A stretch of 64,000 nt of DNA from assembly GCA_963978905.1 (NCBI GenBank), contig OZ022258.1, positions 37,633,282 to 37,697,281 of the forward strand, in the 5' to 3' direction. Source of the stretch: Trichostrongylus colubriformis. Lineage: Eukaryota; Nematoda; Chromadorea; Rhabditida; Trichostrongylidae. Shown here in pieces: positions 1 to 12,088 of this stretch. Under the pieces are notes generated by a model. The model saw only the letters and a program-made list of their open reading frames with translations. It did no database searches and was not told the DNA's origin. Numbering within the stretch: position 1 is the stretch's first letter; every line of letters begins with the position of its first letter. Made by a program: the position numbers and the translations under genes.

Positions 1-509
1 ACTGACCTGCTCTCGTGGTTTACTTTCTACCAGCTCTTCGCTTGCTCTCTAGTACCGCTTCCCTTTCATAAGGTTCCCTTCCATGCGAGCTCCGAGGCAC
101 TCTTCTCTTTTTTTTTGAGAGAACAATTTGAGGGATGTTCCTGTGGAAGAATTTCTCGGATAACTTTAAAAGTCGTTCAGTCAAGGCATTCCGCACCTCA
201 TCTTCCATCTCAGAAATTTTCCAAAAACTTCCTTTTTTAACTGGGGCGAGGAGTACATGTTAACCCTAATTTTTGAGCAAATGGCTTCACATCTCCTTAG
301 GCATAGCTTTTGTATACGTTCCCAATCACGCCACAGATTATTTGAAGTAACCGATACTGGCCTCACTGTTTTAGTTTACCGTTCAGGTGAATTTAAATCA
401 TCGTGTTTGATTCGGTAAGAACTCATTAACACTAACCACATCCGATTTTTTTTTGACATCCATGTAGGGTGGTGCACTGTGCAAACGAAACTGTGTACTT
501 TGCGCAGCG
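1..509. other. No gene seen
   Basis: Only short ORFs without recognisable similarity or supporting splice sites. AT-rich, non-repetitive by eye. Confidence 0.5.
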
Positions 510-618
510 CTTGATTGGGCGTGGCCTACGCACTTGGGTGGGGCGTACCAAATACTATTACTCTGCCACACTCGCACTCTCGCCACTCACCCAAGTCGGC
601 AGGCCACGCCCAATCAAG
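510..618. repeat. Short hairpin-forming inverted repeat
   Basis: Arms of about 35 bases (510-544 and 584-618) begin CTTGATTGGGCGTGGCCT and its complement and extend through an ACTTGGGTG motif. The loop is about 40 bases. Probably a small MITE; no target duplication identified. Confidence 0.75.
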
Positions 619-2774
619 AGCAGTCAAATGGACTGTAGCGGGAAGTATGGCGGCCCTCCTGCATGGTACGGAGAGTAAACTGAGGCAGTTGCTCGACTAG
701 GTCATTCGGCTGATGACTATGTACCATACCAGTGTACATGAGTTAAACCACTGACTTCACATCACTTCGCCACTGCAAGTCATTATGTAGACTAAATGCA
801 GTCAGATGATACTATCGTTTGGAAAGAATCAGATTGGCTGGCGTACACCATGAAAGATCGATCGAAATACCTCACGATGTTTGACTTTATCTTTTCAAAT
901 TGACTGTTGCTCTTTGTGGTTCGTTTCTACAGTAATGTCTTTCCGCTGTTGAAAAGGTAAAAGGTAGACGATAATTGCACTTTACCACCACTTTACTACC
1001 TCTACTCAAAGCGAACGTGCGTTCTAGCCAAAACATCACGTGCATCACAGTGTATAGTGCCAAGGCTGTTTTATTAGAATCCTTTCGCTTTTCTGGTCTT
1101 TTTTGGAAATTCTCCCAGGCACTGGAACAGAAGCAACGTTAGAGGTTGACTAACTCTACAATCATTGGCCAGGTTCTTCCACAGAAGCTAGGATCAATTT
1201 GGACCCGAATAACTTTTTAATCTGCTTTGTGGACAATTTATATTGTCACCATTTCAGAGTCCTATAGCTCTTTTTGTTAATGCTGAATATGCTACGAATA
1301 TTCTATTGTCGCCACTTATGGTGACCGTAATGGCGCAATAGTTTCCTACTGAGTCTCTTTCACAATATCAGTAACGAAACCAATAGGTTACTTTTCGATT
1401 TACTGTCCATTTACCAGTATTGTATAAGTTAGAGTTGGACAAGCGGTGGGAACTTTCCCTCAGCTGGCTGTGTGGCACATGTGGGCAAATTCTCAGGGTT
1501 TCAGCAAAATTTACATTCATTTCTCAATATTGGCAGCCATCCATATATTATCATAGCCTAAGAAATATTTCTTTATTGGGAGGCTTGTCTTATGAGATGG
1601 GTGAAGTCTACTAAGTGATCTGCGGCTTCCAAATCGTAATTACTAGATGTGGTATAAGACATCGAGTAGCTTTTATTCGAATGGTCTTCAATAACTGACC
1701 TGTCTTTGCGACCTCAAAGACTCCGTGAGGGACAATTTTGACTCATTGTCCCCGCTTGCATTAGTTGTCCTTTCCGTTTACAGTCCTTTCCGTTGTCGCA
1801 CCACACCCTGTCAAAAGGTGACTTTCACTGGATTTTTTCTATCACAAACATTTTTATTACCCTTTCGCTTACTTTCTTTTTACTTGTTTGGTGCTGTTTG
1901 CTATTTCACTTACTCAAAATCATCGTGAATCGAATCGCCCTTAAGCGACATCACATTACAGTGGCGTCGGCACGTGGATTTTCACAGCCCACGTGGCACG
2001 CAACTCGGCCACTGAAGCGTGCAGATCAAGGTGAAGCGCGCTAGGATCGCAAAAGCGTCCCTAACACGCCTTTTTCAAACACGAGTTTCGCATCACATTA
2101 TCTCTTCTGAACTTAGCAGGTCGTTCACAGAGAAAATTTTTCAAACGCACTTTCCTTCTTTGCCCTCTCTCGGTGCCTTTAACGGCGTTTTTCACAGTAT
2201 TTGCAAAGCACAGAGATATACCTAATCTGACAAAATGTGTGCAATAGCGTACACATTCTCGACGCGAGAAATTAGTGTTCATTCTTCGAATTCAACACTT
2301 CAATTCGATTATTCTAGTAATTTGTGCACTTTCTGTTGGCCTCCTGCTCTGGCCCAGCACCTGGCCAGAGGGTGTCTTTAATCGCACGCATAAACACCTC
2401 AGCTAATCACATCAGCTGCTGGAATGTGTGGGGAGGTGGCGACGCAATGAAACATCCATTGCCGTCAGTTTTGCCTTTTTTCTGATCAGTTACTTCAACT
2501 CTCATGCTTTTCTTTCCTCACTAATCCTCAACATGGAACATACACTTTTCTTGTAATTGACCTTCCAAGCATATTAATTACACTTTGTTAAAGATGGATA
2601 CGCTGACCGCGAGAAATGTCCCTCCGAAGTGTTGACGTGAGTACCCTGGGTTTCGCAGCACGGCATGCGGGGTGCAAGGCGAGGCGTGTGACTAGGCACC
2701 CCATAAAAGGTCGAGAACCAAACTCTTTCCCTCATTTCAGGGGCTTGAAACACGAAAATCATTTTACGTCCCTA
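619..2774. other. No gene seen
   Basis: Non-coding by eye on both strands. Short ORFs at 1.4, 1.8 and 2.0 kb have no recognised motif. Confidence 0.5.
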
Positions 2775-3085
2775 CCACGGCACATCCAGATGTCGAGGAA
2801 AATAGCCGCTTCAGTACGACCTCCCCCATCTAGGGAAACAAATACGGCACCCCTTTTTTGACCTCTACAAAACCAGTAACTGTTGACGGTTTGTATAGTT
2901 GCAATGTGTTTTATTGCTAGTATTTTTACCTGAAGCGAAAGATATTTTCCTATATTTCTCGCCTCTCTTCTGCTTATTAAAAATTCAGATTCTAGTGCTT
3001 ATCACAACCTCTGCAGATACGATCTCCCTCTACGACCCTCCCCCTGTCCGGAAATCCTCGACTCCCGATGTACCCTGGTCCCTAC
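2775..3085 (+). repeat. Interspersed repeat, GTACGACC family, copy 1
   Basis: Shares AGATGTCGAGGAAAATAGCC, several ACGACC blocks and a GATTCTAGTGCT segment, in the same order, with a copy at 11.4 kb, and resembles stretches at 6.1 and 63.6 kb. No terminal repeats seen. Confidence 0.7.
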
Positions 3086-3533
3086 TGTTCATGACATTCC
3101 TAGCTCGCACGCACCGTGACGCATCTCGCACGCCACCGTGCGGGATCCTGACGTAAGGGTACACATCTGGAGGTCTCACCTATGTTCGTATCCAGCATTA
3201 AAAATCCATGGAATATCAGCAGTAAGGAACTGCTTTTAAGAGCTTAGTACATGGTTACCGTACGCCTTTAATGGCGCGTCTTTCCCTATGAAACTGATTC
3301 TTTTTGGTCCAAGTTGCTAATGCAGCCAGGGAGGACACTCATCTGCGCGCTATCGCGTCTCACCTAAACCACCTTACAGGCAGTTTCCAAGCTTAAGTGT
3401 ATACTTTTACCTAAGCCTTTTTTTGTGGTGAAGACTTCATGAACTAAGGCATAATAAAATCTTAGGTAAAAAAGGGCAGGAGCTGATCGGGGTAATGCTT
3501 AGCGTCCTGCGTTAGCATTTCACAAAGAGGCTG

Positions 3534-3587
3534 CTGCTAATCTAATTGACGGGAGTGGCTCTCTCTCTCAAATTAGATTAGCAACAA
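3534..3587. repeat. Small hairpin
   Basis: GCTAATCTAATT and its complement AATTAGATTAGC flank about 28 bases containing a CT-repeat run. Confidence 0.6.
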
Positions 3588-3884
3588 TCTTTTTATGAAA
3601 GCAATTATTTTGATTTCAGATTTGGTGGATTCATGCTCTAGTAACGCTCAAAATCTTGTACAAAGGAGATATTAATCGTAAGGTCGATGTGAGAGAAGAT
3701 AGCAGCGAGGGCTAGCCTAAACTTAGGGAGGCGGAGTGTGTTACGCGCTAGCTGAACTACTTCTAACATAAGAACTCTTTCTGAGCAAAGTAATTGTTTC
3801 ACCCACGGGGAGCTCTTTTCCTGCCTAGGTCTCTTATATCGGCTTAAACGCTCTGCTTCTCTTCACGTTGACCTTTTAAAGGCA

Positions 3885-4360
3885 GTGTTGAGGGCTATTC
3901 GGATGAATATTGAAAAATGCGGTGAATATGAAAGTCGGGGTGCTTAGTAATACGACGGTGAAGAAAGAACGGAAGGTGCCAGAAACTCGAGAAGTGGAGT
4001 TGTTTTCCCACCGTTGTTTTTCGACGAGGACGATCTCTCCGTCAAGAAGCAGGTAGTCCGGACGAGTTTTCCAGTGCCATGTTGCCAAGTCATAAGCACG
4101 AATAGATGTTTAGAAATACGACAGCATCTATTTTCTGGAGTGAGCTTCAAGCGAAGACAAAGAAAGCGTTCAGCGATACCTTCAACAATGTCACATCTCT
4201 TTGGCCACTCTCACTCAAGAATCACGTCGCCTAGAGGCGGGGTCTGTCACCCAAAGGCGTCAGCTGTTAACAGATGCGCCGTCTCTACAGCTCGGGAGCG
4301 TACTTTTCGACGGGGATCCACCATAAATGGGCTACTTGGGCCCCTAGCTTGTATGTAAGG
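3885..4360 (+). repeat. Interspersed repeat family R3, copy 1
   Basis: Contains ATACGACAGCATCTA, GGAGTGAGCTTCAAGC and an AGGCGGGRTC motif, also present in the same order at 49 kb and, reversed, at 61.5 kb. Partial reversed copies of the left half occur at 23.4 and 50.3 kb. No coding capacity. Confidence 0.7.
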
Positions 4361-5060
4361 TACATCTTTTGAAAATTTCTAAATAACCACATTACCCTTA
4401 ATGCTAATGCTGTCGTTCAAGCAGTTATAGATCGTAATAAATCGTCAATTTTTTAAATATGTTTGATAATTATACTGTGACCGAAAATAGTGTGGAGGGA
4501 TACTCGTGATGCATTTGATTGTTGCTCCCACCACTTGGATGAAATAAATTCGTGAGTGGTGAATGATGAAGAATTTCTTGCCGCTTTTAAAGATTCACCA
4601 AAAAATTAGAAATGTTGGGGTGAAATTCACAGTCGGAAGGTTCTTGCTGTTATTAATACTTTTGGAAGGGGATAGATCTTATTATTCCCATAACCGATTA
4701 GTTGGCGCGGCTAGTGAGGCGCGCTAGTTCCCATTTATGTACGAGAATTTCTGGGCTTTTAGACATTTCAATTGATTTATTTTTTGTGACTAAGCTGATC
4801 ACGTCTAAACCAAGCAAGATAATTTCGACGAAAGTTCGAGAAATCCATGCCTCTGAGAGTCGAAGCTCGTTCGTTTTTCGTAACCCAATTTTCATTGTTG
4901 CGCATTCCTATAGCTATTCATGGATTTCGTACTTCATATGTTAAATACCCCTTCTTTCCGTGTCGCCGTCCCAATTTCGATTCACTTCTTCCGTTCTCGA
5001 TTATTAGCTTCAGATGTCCAAATCGGTGTCCATTCCGATAGCTCTGAGTGAGCTCAAAAG
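4361..5060. other. No gene seen
   Basis: AT-rich stretch leading to the first candidate exons. It could hold an upstream exon or promoter, but nothing is demonstrable. Confidence 0.4.
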
Positions 5061-5183
5061 GTGCTCCTTGAAGCGACTCAGTACACGTCGTCGAGAACCA
5101 CGAGATACCACCCTGAATGGATTCGTAATATCAGTAGCCGCATTGCCGAATGGGGTCCGCCTATACGGTATGCTTTGCACAAG
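5061..5183 (+). CDS. Possible coding exon upstream of the PDZ exon
   Basis: A protein-like open stretch containing YHPEWIRNISSRIAEWGP ends in phase 0 at an AAG|GTTTGC donor, which would join in frame to the PDZ exon at 5267 across an 83-base intron. The presumed acceptor (CTCAAAAG) lacks a pyrimidine tract, and no family was recognised. Another frame over the same bases is also open, so this remains a candidate only. Confidence 0.3.
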
Positions 5184-5266
5184 GTTTGCAGCTGCTGTGA
5201 GAAAAAACGCTGCAGGCTGTCATATGCAGAACATATTTCATTAAATCTTGTTCAATGCTTCATTAG

Positions 5267-5455
5267 ACTGGAAGAAGGACTTTCGCATTCCTTGGACAGC
5301 CTCATTGTCATAAATTATGGATCTATGTGAGCACAAACGTTCCAGGAACGGCAGCAGAACGGGCTGGACTTTCCGTTGGCGATGAGATCCTTGCAGTCAA
5401 TGGCATCGAAGTCGAAGGGAAATCTCACGAAGAGGTCGTATCCTATATACAAGAG
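5267..5455 (+). CDS. Exon encoding an N-terminal PDZ module
   Basis: The reading frame contains a clear PDZ core: IYVSTNVPGTAAERAG, then LSVGDEILAVNGIEVEG and HEEVVSYIQE, matching strands B-C, the alpha-A helix, the GDEILxVNG turn and the alpha-B helix. It ends in phase 0 at a GAG|GTGAGA donor. The start is uncertain: an AG at 5265-5266 gives the longest in-frame version, while AG at 5298-5299 gives a shorter one. The final PDZ strand is not in this exon and I could not find an exon for it. Phase 0 at the donor is compatible with joining the exon at 12,000, so it may be the 5' part of the PALS1-like gene. It could also belong to a separate PDZ gene. The PDZ call is firm; the gene membership is inference. 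Confidence 0.7.
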
Positions 5456-7744
5456 GTGAGAACAGCCCGATTTTTTGTCTTGTCTTTGTTTTTGCTTTTT
5501 GTCTGTGTTGTTTATATTTTTGACCTCCGCATTTCTTTTTTACATAAACCCCATCACTGCTCAAAATCAAGAGAAACTTTCTCCTCATCGGAGAACCAGC
5601 TCCTACTATACAGGAATTGAATCGATCAATCGCCTGATCGCACTAACATTAGGTATGAGCCTTGGAAATTAAGAAATAATGTAATGAGCCACCTCTTCGA
5701 AGGATTCATTTCATTGCTTCTGGATAGGGGTGGTAGGCAAGCAATGATGTCCTTTGACCCTCTCTACTCTTATTAGTAAGGTGACCTTACGTTAGTTCTA
5801 CTTAGAAGTGGGCGATTGATGCGCCTGAAAATTAAGTTGCCATGTAGTACCACAATGGGGAAAGAGCAGAACGAAAAAGTCGAAACCTGAGAAATGGACC
5901 TTTTCTCCCGTTAATCCTCAATAAGGACTTATTCTTGCGTTTGCTGCATCACTGAAGGGGTGAGACCATGCCCAAATCGAGCCGTGACGATTGCTCCACC
6001 TATCCACCGCCGGACGTTGCCAGCTTGTCGAGCCAGGCGCACTGCAATAATATTGTACTAAAAGAAGCTTCAATATCAGGGCACTCCCAGGGTTGAGAAA
6101 ATTGGCCTGTTCAGGCCTGCCCCGACCTTCACTCTCCACAGGGAGCGAATACCACACTATCCTTTTTGACCTCCAATACCAGTAATCCTTGCAGGATATT
6201 TTACTGCTTCTGAAGGAAAACGATATTTATTTTACATTTCCTAACACAGGTTCGCTGTAAAATACCCTTGGATTCCCATCTGCCTATCGAAATTTTGGAT
6301 TCCAGCGCTTATCGCTGACCTCTGTAGGTACGACCCATACCCCTCCTGTACGGTGATATACGACCCCCCTGCCGAGGAACCTTCGATTCCCGGTATAGCC
6401 TTGGTAAGATACCGGAAGAAGTAAATTTAGCAAATTGTGGAATATGAGAATTTGGGTGCTCAGCAGGAAAATGCCGAGAATCAGAGAAATAGTATTCCGA
6501 GAACACTCTTGTCTTTCGCGCCCCGATCACTAGCGGTGGGGTAGATTGCAGAAGGGCGAGAGCCTAAATAACCGATCGCGAGAGTTGTGCACTCGCTGGC
6601 AACTACCCGGTGGATAAACAATAGCCACACTTGCACTGCTACGGGTTCCATTTGTAATAAGACCCCGTTTCACACTTTTTCAGTGCTAGTTTCGCTTTCG
6701 CACATTTCTGAACTGGAATATTTGTTTATACATTCTCAGTTCTCACTTTCTCATTATCTCTTACGGGGTCTCTGTTTGAAAAGGGCAACGAGCCGAGGAG
6801 GGGCTCAAGGTGTACAACTAACTGATTTACAAAAACTGAAAAAACTGGTTTTATGCATCTTTTTTCGCCTCGCTTCTCCGACATCACAGCCCCGTGCCGG
6901 CAACGGTAACCTCTGGAACAGGTCAAATGCATCCCAACAGCTCTCCTGATTCCTGTAATAACGCTTGAACTAGGAAAGGCCTCTTGGCCATTGAACCTTT
7001 TTTACGACCGGCCACTAGCAGTGAACTCTGATTTTTTGATTTCGCCACACATCACCGAAATGTTTCTTTTCAGGGGACATGTACTTTCTGTTCTCACTTT
7101 CTCCTTACCCTTTCCCCTGCTTTCAAAGCGCGTTTATATACGAAGAGAAAAAGCATGTTTCTCTTTACGCGAAAATTCAATCATCCTTCCTAAGTCATAG
7201 GTACAAACGATGACTCGATGTTTTTCCATTCACTACCTCACTTCTTAAATGACATAGCTCTTAGAATCCATATGACTGAAACTGCAGGAGAAACTGTATT
7301 CCCATACGTGTATACCTAATTCTTCCTTCCTGGTGCGCTCAAGCAAAAACTCAATGTTTCCATTCATTCCTCAGATTTTACATAGTAACTCATTTCATTC
7401 CATGAATAGCTCATCCCCCAAAGTCCGTAAAACTTCGAAAAAATTTCGAAAAGGACGCTTTAATGTCTTCTTCACAGTCAGGGTCCCCTAGTTAGGAAAA
7501 AGGCATTAGATCCTAGCGACGCTATGTCATTTGGAGTCAGAAAACTGCCATGCAGTAGCTGGATGACTGTCCGCGAGCAACATTTCCTTATAAGATACTC
7601 ATCTAATGCAACGGTCAAAAATTTGTTTGTTTGTCGGCAGCAGTAGATGAATTCGTAATCCATGTAAAGTGAAATCAGTGAATGAAAGATCAATCACGAG
7701 ATAACGTCATTTTTTCGAACTACCGGGCACATTGGCTCCATATG
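5456..7744. other. Presumed intron with repeat fragments
   Basis: Apart from the GTACGACC-family copy and an R3-like fragment near 6.45 kb, nothing recognised. I searched here without success for an exon encoding the last strand of the N-terminal PDZ. Confidence 0.4.
6130..6410 (+). repeat. Interspersed repeat, GTACGACC family, copy 2
   Basis: Shares the CCAGTAAT segment, the GGATTCCAGCGCTTATCGC segment and the GTACGACC block with the copies at 2.8 and 11.4 kb. It runs into an R3-like fragment at about 6,420-6,540. Confidence 0.6.
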
Positions 7745-8246
7745 TACAGTAGCGGTCAAAAATATATGCGGTTTTGGATTCTAACCATAACTTTGGTCGA
7801 AGTTTATATTTCTTATTCATTTTTTTTGTTTTTAGAAGGCAACTGATACTCAGTGAAGCAAAGTAGGGTGTAGTGTTGAGATTGGAAAATTTACTTAACT
7901 AAAAACTCTAAAAATACCAAACCTTTGCAAAAATTCAATTGGCCATAAAAAGCTTATAACTCATTGAAATGGGCAGGTGGGCAGAAAATATTACGGAATG
8001 AGGCTGGGACTTTGTTGCACGCTATTTCAAATCCTAACAGCACTGAGGCACGGAGTTGACCATTTTCAGTGGTTTCAGTTAAATAATTTTTTCAACCTTC
8101 ACACTGCATCCTACTCGGCTGAGACACTCTATTTCATTGAGTAACAGTTGCCTTCAAAACACAAAAAAAATTGAGCGAGATATGCAAACACCGAAAAAAG
8201 TTGTGGTCAAAATCCCAAACCGCATATATTTTTGACCGCTACTGTA
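7745..8246. mobile_element. Tc1/mariner-end MITE (about 0.5 kb)
   Basis: Terminal inverted repeats of about 30 bases start TACAGTAGCGGTCAAAAATA, with TA at each outer edge as expected for the TA target of Tc1/mariner elements. The interior is AT-rich and non-coding, so it must have been moved by a transposase supplied elsewhere. Confidence 0.88.
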
Positions 8247-8604
8247 CATACACTGTCAGCAACAATTCACTTCGTTCCAGTTGACTGTCTACTTGCAATT
8301 TTCCATAATAAGCTTTCCCTTCCCTGCTTGTACAGTGGACTTGGTCCTGCTCCTCTCAGACCCATTTATTCACGTATTCGATACCACTTACTTTCGAGCT
8401 TTGTACTTCTGAATCAGCTCTGTTGATTTCAGTGCATCCGAACAAGGACTATATCTCTAAAAGTTCGTCGGAAATCAATAGATCTCACACAACGTACGTT
8501 TCTTTTTCGGTTTATGGCGTTTCCATCTTTCTGTGATTCTTTGGAAAGTTCCCGATTTTTTTTTCGGTTTTATGATTGCAAAAGCAGTGAGCAGTATCCA
8601 TCGA

Positions 8605-9065
8605 TTAAAGGCACACCACGCGATAAATTGTGGCCCTGCTTCATCCACCAGTGAAGAAAAATGAACCAAATCCCTTCACATCCACCAAAAATAGAACTCC
8701 CTGTTTTCAGTCCCCGTACGAGTATTGGAGATTGTAGAAGAGCTTTTGCCCGATGATATTGCGCAAAATGCTACGGTATCACCTGTTCTCCCCTTTTGAA
8801 GCTGTCTTCGCTATTGATATCGCCGCCTTATCTTGTCTTATCGCAAGTTTCCTTCTCCACGTAAGAGCCACGTTGGAAATTTGTTCGTCTAAGGCCAGGA
8901 GTGATTCGGCTCGATGGGCTCAACTCGGCTCGGATTGAGCGCTTTTATCGCCGCGAGGATGCACTACAGAGCCGCAACAAGGGTGCAACCTGGCCACCTA
9001 TCTAAGGACCTACTTCCCCCAAGAAAGTAAGACACTAATGTGATTATCGCGTGGTGTGCCTTTAA
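8605..9065. mobile_element. TTAA-end MITE, AAAGGCACACCACG type
   Basis: Ends TTAAAGGCACACCACGCGAT and its complement, with TTAA at each edge (piggyBac-like target). Short terminal repeats, non-coding interior of about 0.46 kb. The first 12 bases match the element at 9,659. Confidence 0.85.
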
Positions 9066-9658
9066 AGATAGAAAACTATGTAAATACGCACTACGTGGTC
9101 CTGCAGTGAAGAAGAAAGTGAGGAAAACTCATTTGAAGACATTGTTAGGGTTAATTTTGGTCGCACGATTGAGAACGTGATCTCGCTCCCTCTGCATCAG
9201 TGAAGAGGTGATGCAGATGGGGAGGGCAACTGAGCAGGCCTAGCCAACGTTGCTTCGTCTTCCACGGCTACTTCGTAGTCAGGAAGCAGAAACCTGTCCA
9301 GAAGATGCCGGGACCGGGATAAAGCCCCTGTAGAGTGCATTTCAATACGAGTTTTGTCAGAAATCATCGCTTTGAAACTTGCTTTTTTATTTGCTCCGGT
9401 TTTTCTTTCTTGATTATGCCTTCAAACACGAGGAAAAGAGATTGTGGCCTTGAAAAACAGGTAAAGAATTTCATTACACCGCAGATATTGGGCGATGAAC
9501 AAGTTTGCTGCAATACTGCCTGAAAGTCGAGCGCCAACAAGGAACGGTGGCGCAAGACGGCCTGTACCACTGTTCGGAGGCGGAAGCATACGAAATGGCG
9601 TTCTTAGCATACAGACTTGGGGCATAACCCTGGAGTCGTAGGACTTGCTCTACCAAAG

Positions 9659-10152
9659 TTAAAGGCACATTCCAGGATTATTGAGATAACAGATCTCCTG
9701 CCGTGGATGGATAGTTCGACCCAAGGCATATGCTGTACCTTTACCGAGGCGTGGATGTCAGTTCCTGGAGCGTGCCGAGCCAAAGAATCTCGCGCAACAG
9801 CTCGGCTCCGCCCACCCCAGGGGGGGGTGTGCTGCAAGTGTTCCAGTGCCTAGTGTGGGATCACGTCACTCAGTAATGGGTTTACTTCACGAGAGGATTG
9901 GTTACTGCCAATTTCGAGATCCTGGCTACGTAGCTGGTCTACCTATGTCAAAGATGTCAAAGAGTCGAAGATAAAGGCAGACCCCCGGCTGGGGTAGGCG
10001 CGGCCGAGCTGTTGCGCTAGGTTTTTTGGCTCTGCACGCTCCAGGAACTGACACCCACCCCTCGGTAAAGGTACATCCTACGTGGCTTGGGTCGAACTAT
10101 CCATCCACGGCAGGAGTTGTGATATCCTGATAATCCTGAAATGTGCCTTTAA
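9659..10152. mobile_element. TTAA-end palindromic MITE, AAAGGCACATTCC type
   Basis: Starts TTAAAGGCACATTCCAGGAT and ends with the complement (similar with small changes). The arms extend about 165 bases, including CTCCTGCCGTGGATGGATAG and its complement. The loop is about 150 bases. ORFs across it come from the GC-rich arms and are not genes. Confidence 0.88.
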
Positions 10153-11374
10153 ATAAGCAGTGCTAAGATCTAGGGTTTTCAACCATGTCTCATACCTGCC
10201 TAAATATAACAACAAGCGAAGTATCGTGCCTCCCGCATTTGATACATATTTCAATCCTCATATAGTAATAGCATAAAGGATATTTATACAGTAATAGCCA
10301 TAGGCCATCTACTGAGTAGCTACAAAGTATGATCTGGTTCTTCTTCACTCATGTAAAAGGTTGGACAGGATGTTTCGCGAAATTTTGGCATTTGATAGGC
10401 AGCACAATTAATTATCCGAGAATCCAGTGGGTCACCTGCAAGCAAGGAGAGCTTTCAGCTCCTGACTAACGCTTCGATTGTGGGAGCCAATTACTTGGTG
10501 TCATCGTTCTGTAAAGCGCACTGTGGAACCGTCTCTACTACAGGAATAGGAGCACACACGTGCTGCTTCTTGATCCTCCTAGAACTTAATTGAACCAGAG
10601 AGTAGGCTATGGTTGCACGTTATAGAGACCGTAAAATTTTTTAGAGAAGATCGGTTCACCACTCGCGATTTTAGGGCATAAGTGCATGCTTGACGTGTTT
10701 CATTCACACCATTTTTGGTCCAATCGCGAGAAGGGCTTCCATGTTTAAAAGTTACCACGCTGGCTAGCCGTACTTTGTAGCCAGCCAGTAAAATCCATAA
10801 AGACTGAACCTTGTTGATTTGGATCCCGTAGGGATTAACCGTCGTACTTTGATGCGTAATTGTCCATGTAAGCACGACAAACAAAGGTCGTCGTATTCAC
10901 TGTCCTGATCACAGACATAAGTACGAGGGGAATTTTCTAATTAAAAAGCAAAAGCATTAGAAAACACTGAAAATATGCTAATTGCGCTCTTTTTCCTCTT
11001 GCAATTGTACCCCTGCTCCTATTTTCGATGTGATAGCCCTTAACGTACTGGGCACGCAAGTACTGCACAAGTATAATGTTTCCGAGCCTTCGTGATTCCC
11101 TCACTGTGTCTGGTAGTAAATTTCCTTTTATAGCTCACTTTGAGGATTATGATGAAATTTCGTCAATAATATTACACATATTATGGCTTGTGTGTAGTAA
11201 TGAAGTTTATCGTTCAACGAGCTCCTTAAAAGACACATCATATAACTAGAGCCCGTTTGTCCGGTGTTTTTAGGCATGTTAACTGGTCTCTTGGTTGTCC
11301 CCTTCCTATGAAGATGCTGAAGATATCGGAAGCGGCAGTATGACGCTACACATCTTTCTATGGCTCTACGGCAG
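10153..11374. other. Presumed intron, no feature
   Basis: A 101-codon minus-strand ORF at 10.58-10.88 kb lacks splice or similarity support. Otherwise AT-rich sequence. Confidence 0.4.
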
Positions 11375-11735
11375 GGCATTCCCAGATGTCGAGGAAAATA
11401 GCCGCCTCAGTACGACCCCCTCCCCTCTACGGGGACCAAACACGACTCCCCTCACTTATTTTAACACCTTCGCTACTAACAATGTTGCCTGATTGTATAG
11501 TTACCATGCGTTTTATTTTTACATATGTACTCTTACTTGAAGCAAGAAATATTTATTACACATTCCTTTACTCGGGTTCGCTATCATCTACTTATTCAGA
11601 GTTTGGATTCTAGTGCTCATCGCTGACCTCATCAGGTACGACCCCCTCTCTTGTACTACGGGCATATACCACCCTCCCTCCACTCCCCCAGAGTCGAGGA
11701 ATCCCATCCTCGACTCCCGGTGTGCCCTACTCCTA
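11375..11735 (+). repeat. Interspersed repeat, GTACGACC family, copy 3
   Basis: Best-preserved relative of the 2.8-kb copy: CCAGATGTCGAGGAAAATAG, then GTACGACCCCCTCC, a GATTCTAGTGCTCATCGC segment and CCTCGACTCCCGGTGT. It lies 265 bases before the linker exon at 12,000. Confidence 0.72.
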
Positions 11736-11999
11736 GAGTAGCGCACCTGGTCACAACCCGTCTCATTTTTTTTCTGCTCCCATACCAGTCATTTGGGGTT
11801 GTGTGTAAAACCATTCAGTACTGACTTTGCTGTGCTTTGCTAATAACACATTCCTCCAACGAGTTTAGCATCGCGGACTGCAGCGAAAACCAGCAGCCAC
11901 TAAAAAATCCGAAAATGTTGAAAATCTCCACATGTCTCCTTTTCTTCAGAGACTAATCGAATGTTCGTAAAGCAAGACGAAATGTCCTTACTTTCAGAG

Positions 12000-12088
12000 T
12001 CTACGTCAATAGAGCCTCATATCACGGAGGCATTTCTGGTGTCCGTGAACAAAGATCGAATCAAGGACGTGGCCAACCGGCTGAAAAA
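12000..12088 (+). CDS. Linker exon between the N-terminal PDZ and the MAGUK body
   Basis: Encodes a charged segment containing EPHITEAFLVSVNKDRIKD. The donor (AAAAA|GTGAGTG) leaves two bases, AA, which combine with the first base of the exon at 29,182 to give Lys, so the junction across the 17-kb intron is in frame. The acceptor could be TTTCAG ending at 11,997 (two extra bases, implying a missing upstream exon) or the AG at 11,998-11,999, which gives phase 0 and joins the PDZ exon directly. No domain recognised. Confidence 0.72.

Noticed and set aside
10579..10884. 101-codon minus-strand ORF
   Set aside because: No recognised motif, no flanking splice signals that chain, and nothing similar elsewhere in the window.
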